A stretch of DNA of 64,000 nucleotides from Pseudobutyrivibrio sp. (GTDB lineage Bacteria; Bacillota; Clostridia; Lachnospirales; Lachnospiraceae): positions 1 through 64,000 of the forward strand of contig NZ_JAFUSK010000045.1 of NCBI RefSeq assembly GCF_017471675.1. Reading direction: 5' to 3'. Under the pieces are notes generated by a model. That model was not told the DNA's origin, did not search any database, and worked only from the letters and a program-made list of their open reading frames with translations. Of this stretch, positions 36,519-46,146 are shown in pieces (the first letter of the stretch is position 1; every line of letters begins with the position of its first letter). The translations under genes were made by a program, and so were the position numbers.

Positions 36519-36551
36519 GTCATCAACAATTAAGGTATTGGAGGAAATGAA

Positions 36552-37499
36552 ATGAAAAAGCTTTTTAAAGAAATTCCCATTACAGATATTGGAAATATAA
36601 AAATCGGCCAGGTTGAAAATGCAGATGCTGGCACTGGTGTTACTGTTATTATCGCACCTGACAGTGCTCCATGCGGCTTAGATATAAGAGGTGGCGGACC
36701 TGCCAGCAGAGAATCCGGCCTTATGGACCCACTTGCAGCTGCAGAGGTAATACATGCAGTTGTTTTAGGTGGTGGTTCTGCTTTTGGTCTTGATGCAGCT
36801 GGAGGTGTCATGAAGTACTTAGCCGAGAATGGCATAGGTTTTCCTGTAGGTGATGTGGTTGTACCTCTTGTTTGCCAATCAGATATTTTTGATTTAGGCT
36901 ATGGCAAAAACAATGTGTATCCTGATAAGGATATGGGCTATAAAGCAGCTTCACTTGCTTTTGAGGGTGCCGCTGGTAATTTTAAACCCGGCAACTTCGG
37001 TGCAGGCTGCGGCGCTACTGTAGGAAAGCTTCTTGGTCCAGACCGCTGCACCAAATCTGGAATTGCTAGCTATGCAGTAGCTTTGGGTGATTTAAAGGTT
37101 GGAGCAATTGTTTGCACTAACGCCGTTGGTGATGTTTACGATTATCTAGACAGCAAACGCATCGCTGGTGTATTAAATGCTGATGGTTCTGCACTTAATG
37201 ATATTTCTTGCGAAGAGCTTATGTATGACATGGTCGCTAACCCACCTGCTGATTTTGCTGCAAACACAACTATCGGTATCGTATTTACGAATGCCAAATT
37301 CAATAAAACTCAGCTTTGCAAGCTAGCCGGCATGACTCACGATGCCTATGCCCGCTGTATCCGTCCTGTACACACATCTATGGACGGTGACAGCATCTAT
37401 GCCATATCACTTGGCTTGGTAGACGCCTCTCTTGATGTAGTTGGAACTCTTGCTAATCAGGTAATGTGCGAAGCTATTAAGAGAAGCGTTAATGTATAG
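36552..37499 (+). CDS. P1/S58 family peptidase (DmpA/BapA-like)
   Basis: Self-processing N-terminal-nucleophile hydrolase of 315 residues. DIRGGGPASRE, VLGGGSAFGLDAAGGV and NFGAGCGATVGKL are family motifs. The segment AANTTIGIV holds the expected cleavage site, with a Thr as the mature N-terminal nucleophile. Known members cleave beta-amino or D-amino peptides, and the physiological substrate here is unknown. No signal peptide is present, so it should be cytoplasmic. GGAGG precedes the ATG. The gene stands alone, between the structured leader and a terminator. Confidence 0.88.
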   Translation: MKKLFKEIPITDIGNIKIGQVENADAGTGVTVIIAPDSAPCGLDIRGGGPASRESGLMDPLAAAEVIHAVVLGGGSAFGLDAAGGVMKYLAENGIGFPVGDVVVPLVCQSDIFDLGYGKNNVYPDKDMGYKAASLAFEGAAGNFKPGNFGAGCGATVGKLLGPDRCTKSGIASYAVALGDLKVGAIVCTNAVGDVYDYLDSKRIAGVLNADGSALNDISCEELMYDMVANPPADFAANTTIGIVFTNAKFNKTQLCKLAGMTHDAYARCIRPVHTSMDGDSIYAISLGLVDASLDVVGTLANQVMCEAIKRSVNV

Positions 37500-37524
37500 A
37501 CATTTTTTCATTATAATAACAAAG

Positions 37525-37562
37525 AACCGGAGATTTCCTATCTGGAATTCTCCGGTATTTTT
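37525..37562 (+). terminator. Terminator of the S58 peptidase gene
   Basis: Hairpin AACCGGAGA...TCTCCGGT with interrupted inner pairing followed by a T-rich tract (ATTTTTATT). Confidence 0.85.
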
Positions 37563-37592
37563 ATTGGTATATAATCTCTTATACTTTTAAAT

Positions 37593-37623
37593 TAAAAAGA
37601 GGCTAACCAGTTCGTTAACCTCT
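37593..37623 (-). terminator. Terminator of the small XRE regulator
   Basis: Minus-strand hairpin AGAGGTTAACG-AACTG-GTTAGCCTCT followed by T5, directly after the stop codon. Confidence 0.8.
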
Positions 37624-37628
37624 TATTA

Positions 37629-37829
37629 TTAATCTTCTTTATATTCAATTATATCTGTAACACCACAATCTAGAATAAAACACAAAGTATCAAGCGTTGT
37701 AGTCGTTATAGGCTTACCATGCTTCATCCTGTTAATTGTATTTGCTGATATACCATTTTTATATATCAGTTCATATTCAGTTATCCCCTTTGACAATAAC
37801 GTCGCATAGAATGGTTCATATGATATCAT
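37629..37829 (-). CDS. Small XRE/Cro-type helix-turn-helix regulator
   Basis: A 66-residue DNA-binding protein consisting of one HTH domain, with the recognition region GISANTINRMKHGKP and the C-terminal segment DIIEYKED typical of the HTH_26/YozG type. I place the start at 37829 because GAGG lies eight bases upstream. A longer start at 37847 has only weak support. It is divergent from the zinc-ribbon gene, with two palindromic sites in the shared promoter region, so it likely controls both. Confidence 0.85.
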   Translation of the reverse strand: MISYEPFYATLLSKGITEYELIYKNGISANTINRMKHGKPITTTTLDTLCFILDCGVTDIIEYKED

Positions 37830-37859
37830 CTTATTTTCCTCATTCATACTTTACCATTA

Positions 37860-37896
37860 TCAATAGATTGACTATGCTCAATATATTGACTATAAT
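37860..37896 (+). promoter_or_regulatory. Promoter with two palindromic operator sites
   Basis: TCAATAGATTGA (37860-37871) and TCAATATATTGA (37878-37889) are two copies of one palindrome 18 bp apart. The plus-strand promoter TTGACT (37868-37873)-17-TATAAT (37891-37896) overlaps both. Likely bound by the divergent XRE protein. Confidence 0.7.
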
Positions 37897-37939
37897 ATTA
37901 ATTATCAGAATATTCTCAATTCTATAGGAGGGGTTTAAA

Positions 37940-38542
37940 ATGAGTGAAACAAAAATTTGTAAGTATTGTAAAACTGAAATTCCAAAAGATGCCAAAATCT
38001 GCCCTAATTGTCGAAAGAAACAAAAAGGTCCTGTTGGCATTATTATCGCTGTTGTTGTAGTGCTGCTTATAATTGGAGTTGCAGCTGGTGGTGGAAATGA
38101 TAACTCAGCAACTTTAGGCAATGGCTCATCTACTTCGCAAACTTCAAAGAATGAAGCTACTACACAAGAATCCTCAAGTGATACAGATACTGTTGAAACA
38201 GCCTCTGAACCAGAGATTGAATATCTACCAGTTACTAAAGAAGAACTAAGTAATGCATTACATGATAATGCCCTAAAAGCATCAGAAACATACAAAGGGC
38301 AGTATTTAGAAGTTTCTGGCTATCTTGATGTTATTGATAGTAGTGGAAAATACATTTCACTTAACTCAGGTGAAGAGGATTATTCATTTGTTAATGTTCA
38401 ATGTTACATAAAGTCTGATGATCAAAAGACAACTATTATGGATTTAAGTAAAGGTAGTTCTTTAACTATTAAAGGAAAATGTAAAGATGTAGGTGAGTTG
38501 ATGGGCTATTCTATCGATATAGATGAAATAATTGTTAATTAA
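37940..38542 (+). CDS. Zinc-ribbon membrane protein with extracytoplasmic OB-fold-like domain
   Basis: Protein of 200 residues: a cytoplasmic zinc ribbon (CKYCKTEIPKDAKICPNC, residues 7-24), a single transmembrane helix (about 32-50), a Ser/Thr-rich linker (about 55-95) and a C-terminal tRNA_anti-like OB-fold domain (about 100-200; LEVSGYLDVID, LTIKGKCKDVG). The function is not established. Similar proteins are often near small regulators or phage-derived genes. AGGAGGGG precedes the ATG. Expression is probably set by the adjacent XRE regulator. Confidence 0.8.
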   Translation: MSETKICKYCKTEIPKDAKICPNCRKKQKGPVGIIIAVVVVLLIIGVAAGGGNDNSATLGNGSSTSQTSKNEATTQESSSDTDTVETASEPEIEYLPVTKEELSNALHDNALKASETYKGQYLEVSGYLDVIDSSGKYISLNSGEEDYSFVNVQCYIKSDDQKTTIMDLSKGSSLTIKGKCKDVGELMGYSIDIDEIIVN

Positions 38543-38558
38543 TTGAAATAGGAAACAT

Positions 38559-38599
38559 AAAAAAGAGAGCAACCTCTTAACTATGTTGCTCTCTTTTAA
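38559..38599. terminator. Bidirectional terminator
   Basis: Stem AAAAGAGAGCAAC...GTTGCTCTCTTTT has A and T runs on both sides. It ends the plus-strand zinc-ribbon gene and could also serve the minus-strand methyltransferase. Confidence 0.85.
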
Positions 38600-38674
38600 T
38601 GTATAGGATAGATAATTCCAGCTACAGAAGTAAACCTCAATCTTAATTAAGTGGCGTAGGTTGTATTTATAAAT

Positions 38675-39286
38675 CTAAATTGTTATAACCCCTGAACAAT
38701 AAGTCTTCTTTTCATATACAAGATTTGGGAAATCTTTTTTTAATTCGTCGATGACGAAATATATTTCATCGTCATCCCAGTCATCACCAGCCTCTGCCTT
38801 ACATTTTTCTAACTCAGCTCTAGTTTCAAAAGCTACATCTCCTATTAGAATTTTGCCACCTTCATTCAAATGACTTAATAATTCATGAAAGAAGGCAACT
38901 TTTTGTTCATCATCTAGATGGTGAATTGAATATGTTCCAATTATATAATCAAACTTGCAGTTGTTTAGTTCCTTCACTAAACCTTTAGAAAAATCACCTT
39001 GATATAAATTTGCATTTGGCATTTTTTTCTTTGCCAGTTCAATCATTCTTTGAGAAAAATCTTGGCCATATACGTTGCAGCCATACTCATAAAGCTTTGT
39101 TGTAAGAGTACCTGTTCCAAATCCAATATCTAAAACACAAGGATTCTTTTGGGAAACTATTTCTTGAAAAATATCACCAAGAACCGCCTTATATCCTGCA
39201 AAAGGATATGAATTAGCTTCTTCTGATAAACCTACAGCCTTATCGTATCCATCTGCCCATAAATCAAAACCTTTGTTATCTAACAT
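38675..39286 (-). CDS. Class I SAM-dependent methyltransferase
   Basis: Methyltransferase of 203 residues with motif I VLDIGFGTGTL, the acidic end of strand 2 (YGQDFS), motif post-I QGDF, and IIGTYSIHHL. The architecture matches YrrT-like enzymes. The acceptor substrate cannot be deduced. It is a single-gene unit, and AAAGGGAG precedes the ATG. Confidence 0.88.
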   Translation of the reverse strand: MLDNKGFDLWADGYDKAVGLSEEANSYPFAGYKAVLGDIFQEIVSQKNPCVLDIGFGTGTLTTKLYEYGCNVYGQDFSQRMIELAKKKMPNANLYQGDFSKGLVKELNNCKFDYIIGTYSIHHLDDEQKVAFFHELLSHLNEGGKILIGDVAFETRAELEKCKAEAGDDWDDDEIYFVIDELKKDFPNLVYEKKTYCSGVITI

Positions 39287-39406
39287 TTTGTCGCTCCCTT
39301 TCAGTTTAACTACGCTGTCATTTAACGCTTTAATATTACTATAGTATATAGCTAAATAACAAGTTGCTATTGAATTATATACAATATTTTTTCTTAAGCT
39401 GGTAAA

Positions 39407-40225
39407 TTATAAATACCTTTTTATCATAAAATTCAATTCTTTAACATCTAATCCATCTCCACCAGTCTCGAATGTAAACAACAGCTTCTGCCCATACTCA
39501 TATCCTAGTTCACGATACTTAGCAATCTTTCTTATTGCTGCTGTGGCATACTCTGGCTTGTCCATCATTCCAAAATGCTCGTAATAAAAAGTCTCTCTAG
39601 TAGCCACGTTTAGCAGAGCAAAATCCGGATGCAACCCCTTTCTATTTAACTCACAGCTCGGCTCATACACATACGGCACCTTCTCCTTCGCCAGCTTATC
39701 CGCAATTATCTTCTCTGACTTAGACCTAACATGCTCCCCATTATCCGTATAATACGGCGTCTCCACTGGATACCTCTCCTTAAACGCATTCCCCTCCTCC
39801 CCCGCGAAGGCCCCCTTCCAGTTTATGATGAAAACATCATCATCTACATAATCGCTTTCTATCAATGCTTTTCTCTCTGGCGAAAGCTTTGTATATAAAT
39901 CACTTTTTCTATTCTTGCTATAACAGCCTAATACCGCATCTATTTTCCCAAGACGAGAAACAACATCCATATATAGCTTCCTGTCATATTCAGCCTGCGC
40001 AAGCTTCTTAGCAATATCTATATCACTTTTCCTAATAAAATCTTTTTCTATTTCATCCTTGCCTGCCAGCTTATGGCATCTGTAATATTGAACATATTTC
40101 CCTTTATTCTTCTTAATTTCCAAGTAATACCCATCATCCCCAACAATAACTTGCTCTAATCTCTTTTTCTCAATGATAAGCTGCTTTCTCTCTTCACTTA
40201 AAACATCAATAATAACTTTACTCAT
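39407..40225 (-). CDS. Stand-alone PD-(D/E)XK-like nuclease domain protein
   Basis: Protein of 272 residues that I cannot assign to a named family. The N-terminal 130 residues are charged and helical. From about residue 165 the string RSKSEKIIADKL, HPDFALL, YYEHFGMMDKPEY and RKIAKYRELGY resembles the restriction-endonuclease-like domain often found joined to superfamily 1 helicases (E...D...E-H-x-G...K). Here it has no helicase partner. AAAGGAG precedes the ATG. The array of eight hairpin repeats starts 31 bases upstream of its start codon, so its transcript may begin within or before the array. Confidence 0.6.
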   Translation of the reverse strand: MSKVIIDVLSEERKQLIIEKKRLEQVIVGDDGYYLEIKKNKGKYVQYYRCHKLAGKDEIEKDFIRKSDIDIAKKLAQAEYDRKLYMDVVSRLGKIDAVLGCYSKNRKSDLYTKLSPERKALIESDYVDDDVFIINWKGAFAGEEGNAFKERYPVETPYYTDNGEHVRSKSEKIIADKLAKEKVPYVYEPSCELNRKGLHPDFALLNVATRETFYYEHFGMMDKPEYATAAIRKIAKYRELGYEYGQKLLFTFETGGDGLDVKELNFMIKRYL

Positions 40226-40255
40226 AATACTCCTTTTCTCTTTAGTTCCATTTCT

Positions 40256-40659
40256 TTACCACTGAATTTCGGCTTTCACGTTTTCCAGTGGTAATCTCCT
40301 TTGACTTTTACCACTGGATTTCAGCTTTCCATTTTCCAGTGGTAATCTTCTCTGACTTTTACCACTGGATTTCAGCTTTCACGTTTTCCAGTGGTAATCT
40401 CTTCCGACTTTTACCACTGAATTCCGGCTTTTCACGTTTTCCAGTGGTAATCTTCCCTGACTTTTACCACTGGATTTCAGCTTTCCCATTTTCCAGTGGT
40501 AATCTTCTCTGACTTTTACCACTGGATTTCAGCTTTCCCATTTTTCCAGTGGTAATCTTCTCTGACTTTTACCACTGGATTCCGGCTTTTCCGTTTTCCA
40601 GTGGTAATCACCTCTGACTTTTACCACTGAATTTCAGCCTTTCCATTTTCCAGTGGTAA
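40256..40659. repeat. Tandem array of eight hairpin repeats
   Basis: Eight units start at 40256, 40308, 40359, 40411, 40464, 40516, 40569 and 40621 (period 51-53 bp). Each has the palindrome TTACCACTGRA...TCCAGTGGTAA around a loop like TTYCRGCTTTYCRTTT and a spacer near TCTTCTCTGACTT. The stems are fully kept while loops and spacers vary slightly. It does not fit CRISPR, because the spacers are repeats too. A partial ninth motif (CCAGTCTACCAC, GCTAGTGGTAA) may follow to about 40713. Confidence 0.92.
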
Positions 40660-40989
40660 TCTCTTCATAATCTCCAGTCTACCACCTCCCCAAATAGCCA
40701 GGGCTAGTGGTAAAGGCCCTACGCAGGTTCAAGTCCTGTCACCAGCCTAGAACCCCAGGATCAAAAAAATGTCCGCTCCTTTCCCTATAAATATTCCTCT
40801 GTCACCCTGCCCTCGCTAAAAAAGGGTAACAAAATAAACCTTATCAGCTTAGTTGCACTCTAAGTGATACGGTACGTCCAACTTACCATGAAAAATGCCA
40901 TCGAAATGATAGCTATTAGAATGTTTAGCCTAACTAGAAAAGTGTAGGCAAATTATAAAAAGATTTCCCCGTTCTCTTATAACAATAAA
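40660..40989. other. Intergenic stretch with inverted tRNA-Leu 3' fragment
   Basis: No gene is seen here. GCAGGTTCAAGTCCTGTCACC (40723-40743) equals the T-arm and 3' acceptor strand of the nearby tRNA-Leu, but on the plus strand, opposite to the tRNA. There is no matching 5' half. It looks like a tRNA remnant or a recombination scar. The remainder (40760-40989) shows no clear structure. Confidence 0.6.
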
Positions 40990-41018
40990 CAAAAAACTCA
41001 CATACCTGTGTATGTGAG
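40990..41018 (-). terminator. Terminator of tRNA-Leu
   Basis: Minus-strand hairpin CTCACATAC-ACAG-GTATGTGAG followed by T6, four bases after the tRNA 3' end. Confidence 0.85.
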
Positions 41019-41021
41019 TAA

Positions 41022-41101
41022 TGCGGGTGACAGGACTTGAACCTGCACGGTCGCCCACTAGAACCTAAATCTAGCGCGTCTGCCAATTCCGCCACACCCG
41101 C
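41022..41101 (-). tRNA. tRNA-Leu (anticodon UAG)
   Basis: An 80-nt cloverleaf: acceptor GCGGGTG/CACCCGC with discriminator A, anticodon stem CTAGA/TCTAG with loop TTTAGGT (anticodon TAG), a variable arm of class II kind (TGGGCGACCGT) and a GTTCAAGTC T-loop region. CCA is not encoded. Confidence 0.95.
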
Positions 41102-41190
41102 ATAAATCAAGGCAATGATTATAAAAATCTACCGCCTCGAGTCGGCTCATCGACATGCATTAATATATCATACTCCCCACCCAAAAGCAA

Positions 41191-41216
41191 CAAAAAACTG
41201 CCAAAAATTTGGCAGC
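41191..41216 (-). terminator. Terminator of the ATP synthase operon
   Basis: Minus-strand hairpin CTGCCAAA-TTTTTGGCAG followed by T6, after the atpC stop. Confidence 0.85.
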
Positions 41217-41234
41217 TTTTTGGAATTAAAATAT

Positions 41235-41651
41235 TTAATTATTATGATGGCTTGCGCCTTTAAGTCGAGCCATGGCCCGGGCCATATTTGCAATAGAAAT
41301 CTGGTGTTCAATATAGCTTTGCTTTTGTTGTAATTCATCCTGGGCGCGCTCTAGGGCTTCCTTTGCACGGAAGGTATCAATATCCTCTGGCTTCTCGCAA
41401 GAGTATGCCAATACCTTAACGCTTCCATCTGGATACACGCTAAGCAAACCGTCTGAAATGATTGCTCGTTGCCAAGTTCCATCCTCTAGCTTAAAACGAA
41501 TCTCGCCAATGTCTACAACACCTGTCATCTTTTCATGATGATTCATGATGGCAACTTCTCCATCATCGGCAGGATATATTAGCATCTCGCTTGGTCCATC
41601 ATAAAACACGCCATCACAAACTATTATTTTAAGATTAAATAATGATGCCAT
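41235..41651 (-). CDS. atpC: ATP synthase F1 epsilon subunit
   Basis: A 138-residue subunit of the F1 central stalk. The N-terminal beta-sandwich (about 1-87; YPADDGEVAIMNHH, ISDGLLSV) is followed by two C-terminal helices (DTFRAKEALERAQDEL) that can inhibit hydrolysis. Three bases separate it from atpD. It is the last gene of the operon. Confidence 0.95.
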   Translation of the reverse strand: MASLFNLKIIVCDGVFYDGPSEMLIYPADDGEVAIMNHHEKMTGVVDIGEIRFKLEDGTWQRAIISDGLLSVYPDGSVKVLAYSCEKPEDIDTFRAKEALERAQDELQQKQSYIEHQISIANMARAMARLKGASHHNN

Positions 41652-41654
41652 AAG

Positions 41655-43061
<1,407 letters not shown>

Positions 43062-43099
43062 TCACCTCTCATTTCCAAACAAAAACTGCTTAGAAATAA

Positions 43100-44125
43100 T
43101 TATTTATTCTGTAACTTCTTCTTTTCTTTTTTCTTCTTAAGTGCCTTAGCTCCGCCGATTACCTCGGTGATTTCCTGTGTAATCTGAGCCTGACGCACTC
43201 TGTTGTATTCTATAGATAAATCATGAAGCAAAGCCTTGGCATTATCTGTCGCAGATTGCATTGCCATCATTCTGGCATTTTCCTCACTGGCTGAACACTC
43301 TACAAGTGCGCCATAGCAAAAGGCAGTAAAATGATTATGCACAAGCTTTTCAAGTACTTCCTTAAGAGATGGATAAAATGGAATGAAATCATCTCCATGA
43401 GATATTGCCTCCATTTCATAATTGTTGATTGAATGAACGTGTTTAACGCCAGCCTTCATTTCCTGGGCTGCCTTTGATACACCTTCTTCATCAGCGGCTA
43501 TCTCCTGGGCCTGCTCCTTAATAAACTTGTGGGTTTTCAGAGGAAGCAAACGCTCTACACAAATCTCTTCTGTAATAGAATTAAGCATCTTTGTATAGAT
43601 TACATCTATCCTGTCTAGTTCACCCTTGTTGTACAAATCAATCATATACTCTGCCATTACTCTGGCACGATGCATTGTAGGATTGTTTGATGAAAACCTA
43701 AACTTTTCGTCAACATTATATCCACCGTTCTTAAAAAATGCCCGACCAACTTCACCTACAACAAACAGTGTACATTCATCACCCTCAGCCATACCTTTGA
43801 TTCTATCTACGGTAGTTTTGATGGCATTGTGGTTGTATGCTCCTGCCATACCTTTGTCACCGGTGAATACGATGATTCCATGCTTCTTTGTAGTCTCATG
43901 GTCATCTTCTATACGGTTATCAAAATAGATATGTCTGATGTCTGGAAAATGTGCTAAGCATTCAGCTAATCCAATCTGAGTGCCTTGAAAGAAAGGTTCA
44001 GTCTCTTCTAGCTTCTTTTTAGCTTTTCTAAGCTTCATAGATGACATCATGTACATGGCTCTAGTAATCTTCATGGTATCCTGAATACTATTTATTCTAT
44101 TTTGGATTTCCTTTGTACTAGCCAT
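43100..44125 (-). CDS. atpG: ATP synthase F1 gamma subunit
   Basis: Rotor subunit of 341 residues. The N-terminal helix MASTKEIQNRINSIQDTMKITRAM and the C-terminal NRVRQAQITQEITEVIGGAKAL form the conserved coiled coil. It is longer than the usual 285-300 residues, owing to an enlarged middle region (about 190-235) and a Lys-rich tail (KKKKEKKKLQNK). The start lies three bases after the fused delta-alpha stop. Confidence 0.95.
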   Translation of the reverse strand: MASTKEIQNRINSIQDTMKITRAMYMMSSMKLRKAKKKLEETEPFFQGTQIGLAECLAHFPDIRHIYFDNRIEDDHETTKKHGIIVFTGDKGMAGAYNHNAIKTTVDRIKGMAEGDECTLFVVGEVGRAFFKNGGYNVDEKFRFSSNNPTMHRARVMAEYMIDLYNKGELDRIDVIYTKMLNSITEEICVERLLPLKTHKFIKEQAQEIAADEEGVSKAAQEMKAGVKHVHSINNYEMEAISHGDDFIPFYPSLKEVLEKLVHNHFTAFCYGALVECSASEENARMMAMQSATDNAKALLHDLSIEYNRVRQAQITQEITEVIGGAKALKKKKEKKKLQNK

Positions 44126-44128
44126 AAG

Positions 44129-46144
44129 TTACTCCTGATTCTTCTTAAATTCAGTGGCAGCATCGATAATCGCAGACTTAGTATCCTCTGACAAATCCTT
44201 TGTAGATTCAAGAGTGCTTATGATTTCTGGATGCTCTGTCTCAAAGAACTCTAACATATCTGCCCTGAATTTCTTAATATCCGAAAGAGCTACATCACTG
44301 AAAATATGAGCATTTGCAGATACTAAAATAATTACCTGCTCTGCCATAGTAAATGGTCTGCCTAAAGGCTGCTTTAAAAGCTCCATAAGAGCACGTCCAT
44401 GGGCAAGCTGCTTCTGAGTTGCTTCATCAAGGTCTGATGAGAACTGTGTAAACACTTCCATTTCACGGTACTGTGCAAGGTCAATACGAACTGAACCTGC
44501 GGCCTTTTTCATAGCCTTGGTCTGAGCAGCACCACCTACACGGGATACTGAAAGACCTACGTTTACCGCTGGACGCTGACCGGCGTTGAAAAGCTCTGAC
44601 TCAAGGAATATTTGACCATCTGTGATGGAAATAACATTTGTAGGAATGTAAGCTGACAAATCACCAGCCTGTGTCTCGATGATTGGAAGGGCTGTAATAG
44701 AGCCACCTCCTGCCTCATCTGTAATTCGTGCACTTCTTTCAAGCAACCTTGAATGGAGATAGAATACATCTCCAGGATATGCCTCACGTCCAGGTGAACG
44801 CTCCAAAAGAAGTGAAATGGCACGATAAGCAACTGCATGCTTTGACAAATCATCATAAACAATAAGAACATCCTTGCCGGAATACATAAAGTACTCTGCA
44901 AGAGCAGTTCCTGCATAAGGTGCGATATACTGCAAAGATGCTGAATCTGATGCAGTAGCGTTTACGATGATTGTATAATCCATGGCACCGTGTGCTTTTA
45001 ATGTGCTAACAAGCTTTGCAACAGTAGATGCCTTCTGACCAATTGCAACGTAAACACATATAACATCCTTACCCTTTTGGTTGATGATTGTATCTGTGGC
45101 GATAGATGTCTTACCTGTTTGTCTGTCTCCAATGATAAGCTCACGCTGACCACGTCCGATAGGGAACATTGAATCAATTGAAAGCAAACCTGTTTCCATA
45201 GGAACGCTTACTGATTTTCTATCAACAATGCTAGGGGCTGGACACTCGATTGGTCTGTAACCATCCTCTTCAATCTCACCAGCTCCATCAAGTGGTGTAC
45301 CAAGGGCATCAACAATACGTCCAAGGAAGCCGTTACCTACTGGAATACCAGCCATCTTACCTGTACGAACTACACGTGAGCCCTCTTTGATAAGTGTGTC
45401 GCGGCCAAACAGGATAACACCGATTTCATCACGGCGCACATCCTGAACCATACCCTTGACACCACAATCAAAGATAACAATCTCACCGTAGAATGCGTGG
45501 TCAATACCATCGATATTGGCAATACCATCGCCAACCCATGTTACGATACCAACCTCGTTATCCTTAATCTCCAGCTCGAACTCATCCACGCTAGACTTTA
45601 GGATTGAAAGAATGCTTTCATCAACAGATGAAACACCAACTGCTGCATCAATCTTTGTGGCTAACTGCTTGATACGTCCCTGCTCACTCCAGTCATACTC
45701 CTTTGTTCCAACTGAAAGGACAAATCCGCTCTTAAGTGATGGGTCACTTACAAGCTCCACCTGAATATCAGCATTACCTGTTTCCTTTGCAAGGAAGCGC
45801 TTGATGCCATTAAGCTGCTCATCAGTAGGTGCAGTCACATATCTAAGCTTAGCCTTTTCTACTACCTCTGACTTAGCTGCAAGGCTTTCTTCAAAGGCCT
45901 CTTTAATATCATTAAATAAATCAAAATCACCGTTTGAGCATAGAAGCTTTAAGAAGTTTCTAATCTCATGTGGGAAGATGCTATCAACTACAATGCACTT
46001 CTTTGAAAGCTCCACTGTAGGATTGTTCAGCTCCTCTCCAACTGCAGGCACAGCTTCAAGAATAGAAGCGGCAGACTGCAAGAAAACTTCTGCATTAGCT
46101 ATGCTATGCAAGCCACGGGCGTATTCTAAAGTTTTTTCTGTCAC
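44129..46144 (-). CDS. ATP synthase delta-alpha fusion protein
   Basis: One open frame of 671 residues joins two F1 subunits. Residues about 1-170 are the delta subunit (atpH-like; ends with DPSLKSGFVLSVGTKEYDWS). Residues about 178-671 are a complete alpha subunit (atpA-like) with VGDGIANIDG, P-loop GDRQTGKT (near residue 340) and VGLSVSRVGGAAQ. The start is GTG with AGGTGAG upstream. The gene order atpB-E-F-(H-A)-G-D-C is otherwise standard. I see no stop, frameshift or good internal ribosome binding site at the joint. F1 normally has three alpha but one delta, so this fusion poses a stoichiometry problem. Confidence 0.93.
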   Translation of the reverse strand: MTEKTLEYARGLHSIANAEVFLQSAASILEAVPAVGEELNNPTVELSKKCIVVDSIFPHEIRNFLKLLCSNGDFDLFNDIKEAFEESLAAKSEVVEKAKLRYVTAPTDEQLNGIKRFLAKETGNADIQVELVSDPSLKSGFVLSVGTKEYDWSEQGRIKQLATKIDAAVGVSSVDESILSILKSSVDEFELEIKDNEVGIVTWVGDGIANIDGIDHAFYGEIVIFDCGVKGMVQDVRRDEIGVILFGRDTLIKEGSRVVRTGKMAGIPVGNGFLGRIVDALGTPLDGAGEIEEDGYRPIECPAPSIVDRKSVSVPMETGLLSIDSMFPIGRGQRELIIGDRQTGKTSIATDTIINQKGKDVICVYVAIGQKASTVAKLVSTLKAHGAMDYTIIVNATASDSASLQYIAPYAGTALAEYFMYSGKDVLIVYDDLSKHAVAYRAISLLLERSPGREAYPGDVFYLHSRLLERSARITDEAGGGSITALPIIETQAGDLSAYIPTNVISITDGQIFLESELFNAGQRPAVNVGLSVSRVGGAAQTKAMKKAAGSVRIDLAQYREMEVFTQFSSDLDEATQKQLAHGRALMELLKQPLGRPFTMAEQVIILVSANAHIFSDVALSDIKKFRADMLEFFETEHPEIISTLESTKDLSEDTKSAIIDAATEFKKNQE

Positions 46145-46146
46145 TT

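Noticed and set aside
40256..40659. CRISPR array
   Set aside because: The regular period suggested CRISPR, but the segments between palindromes are themselves repeated and there are no cas genes.
40697..40748. A complete tRNA gene on the plus strand
   Set aside because: Only the T-arm and 3' strand are present. No matching acceptor 5' strand or anticodon arm can be folded.
44563..44916. Separate small genes inside the ATP synthase region
   Set aside because: Alternative frames of atpA/atpF coding sequence with odd composition and no family similarity.
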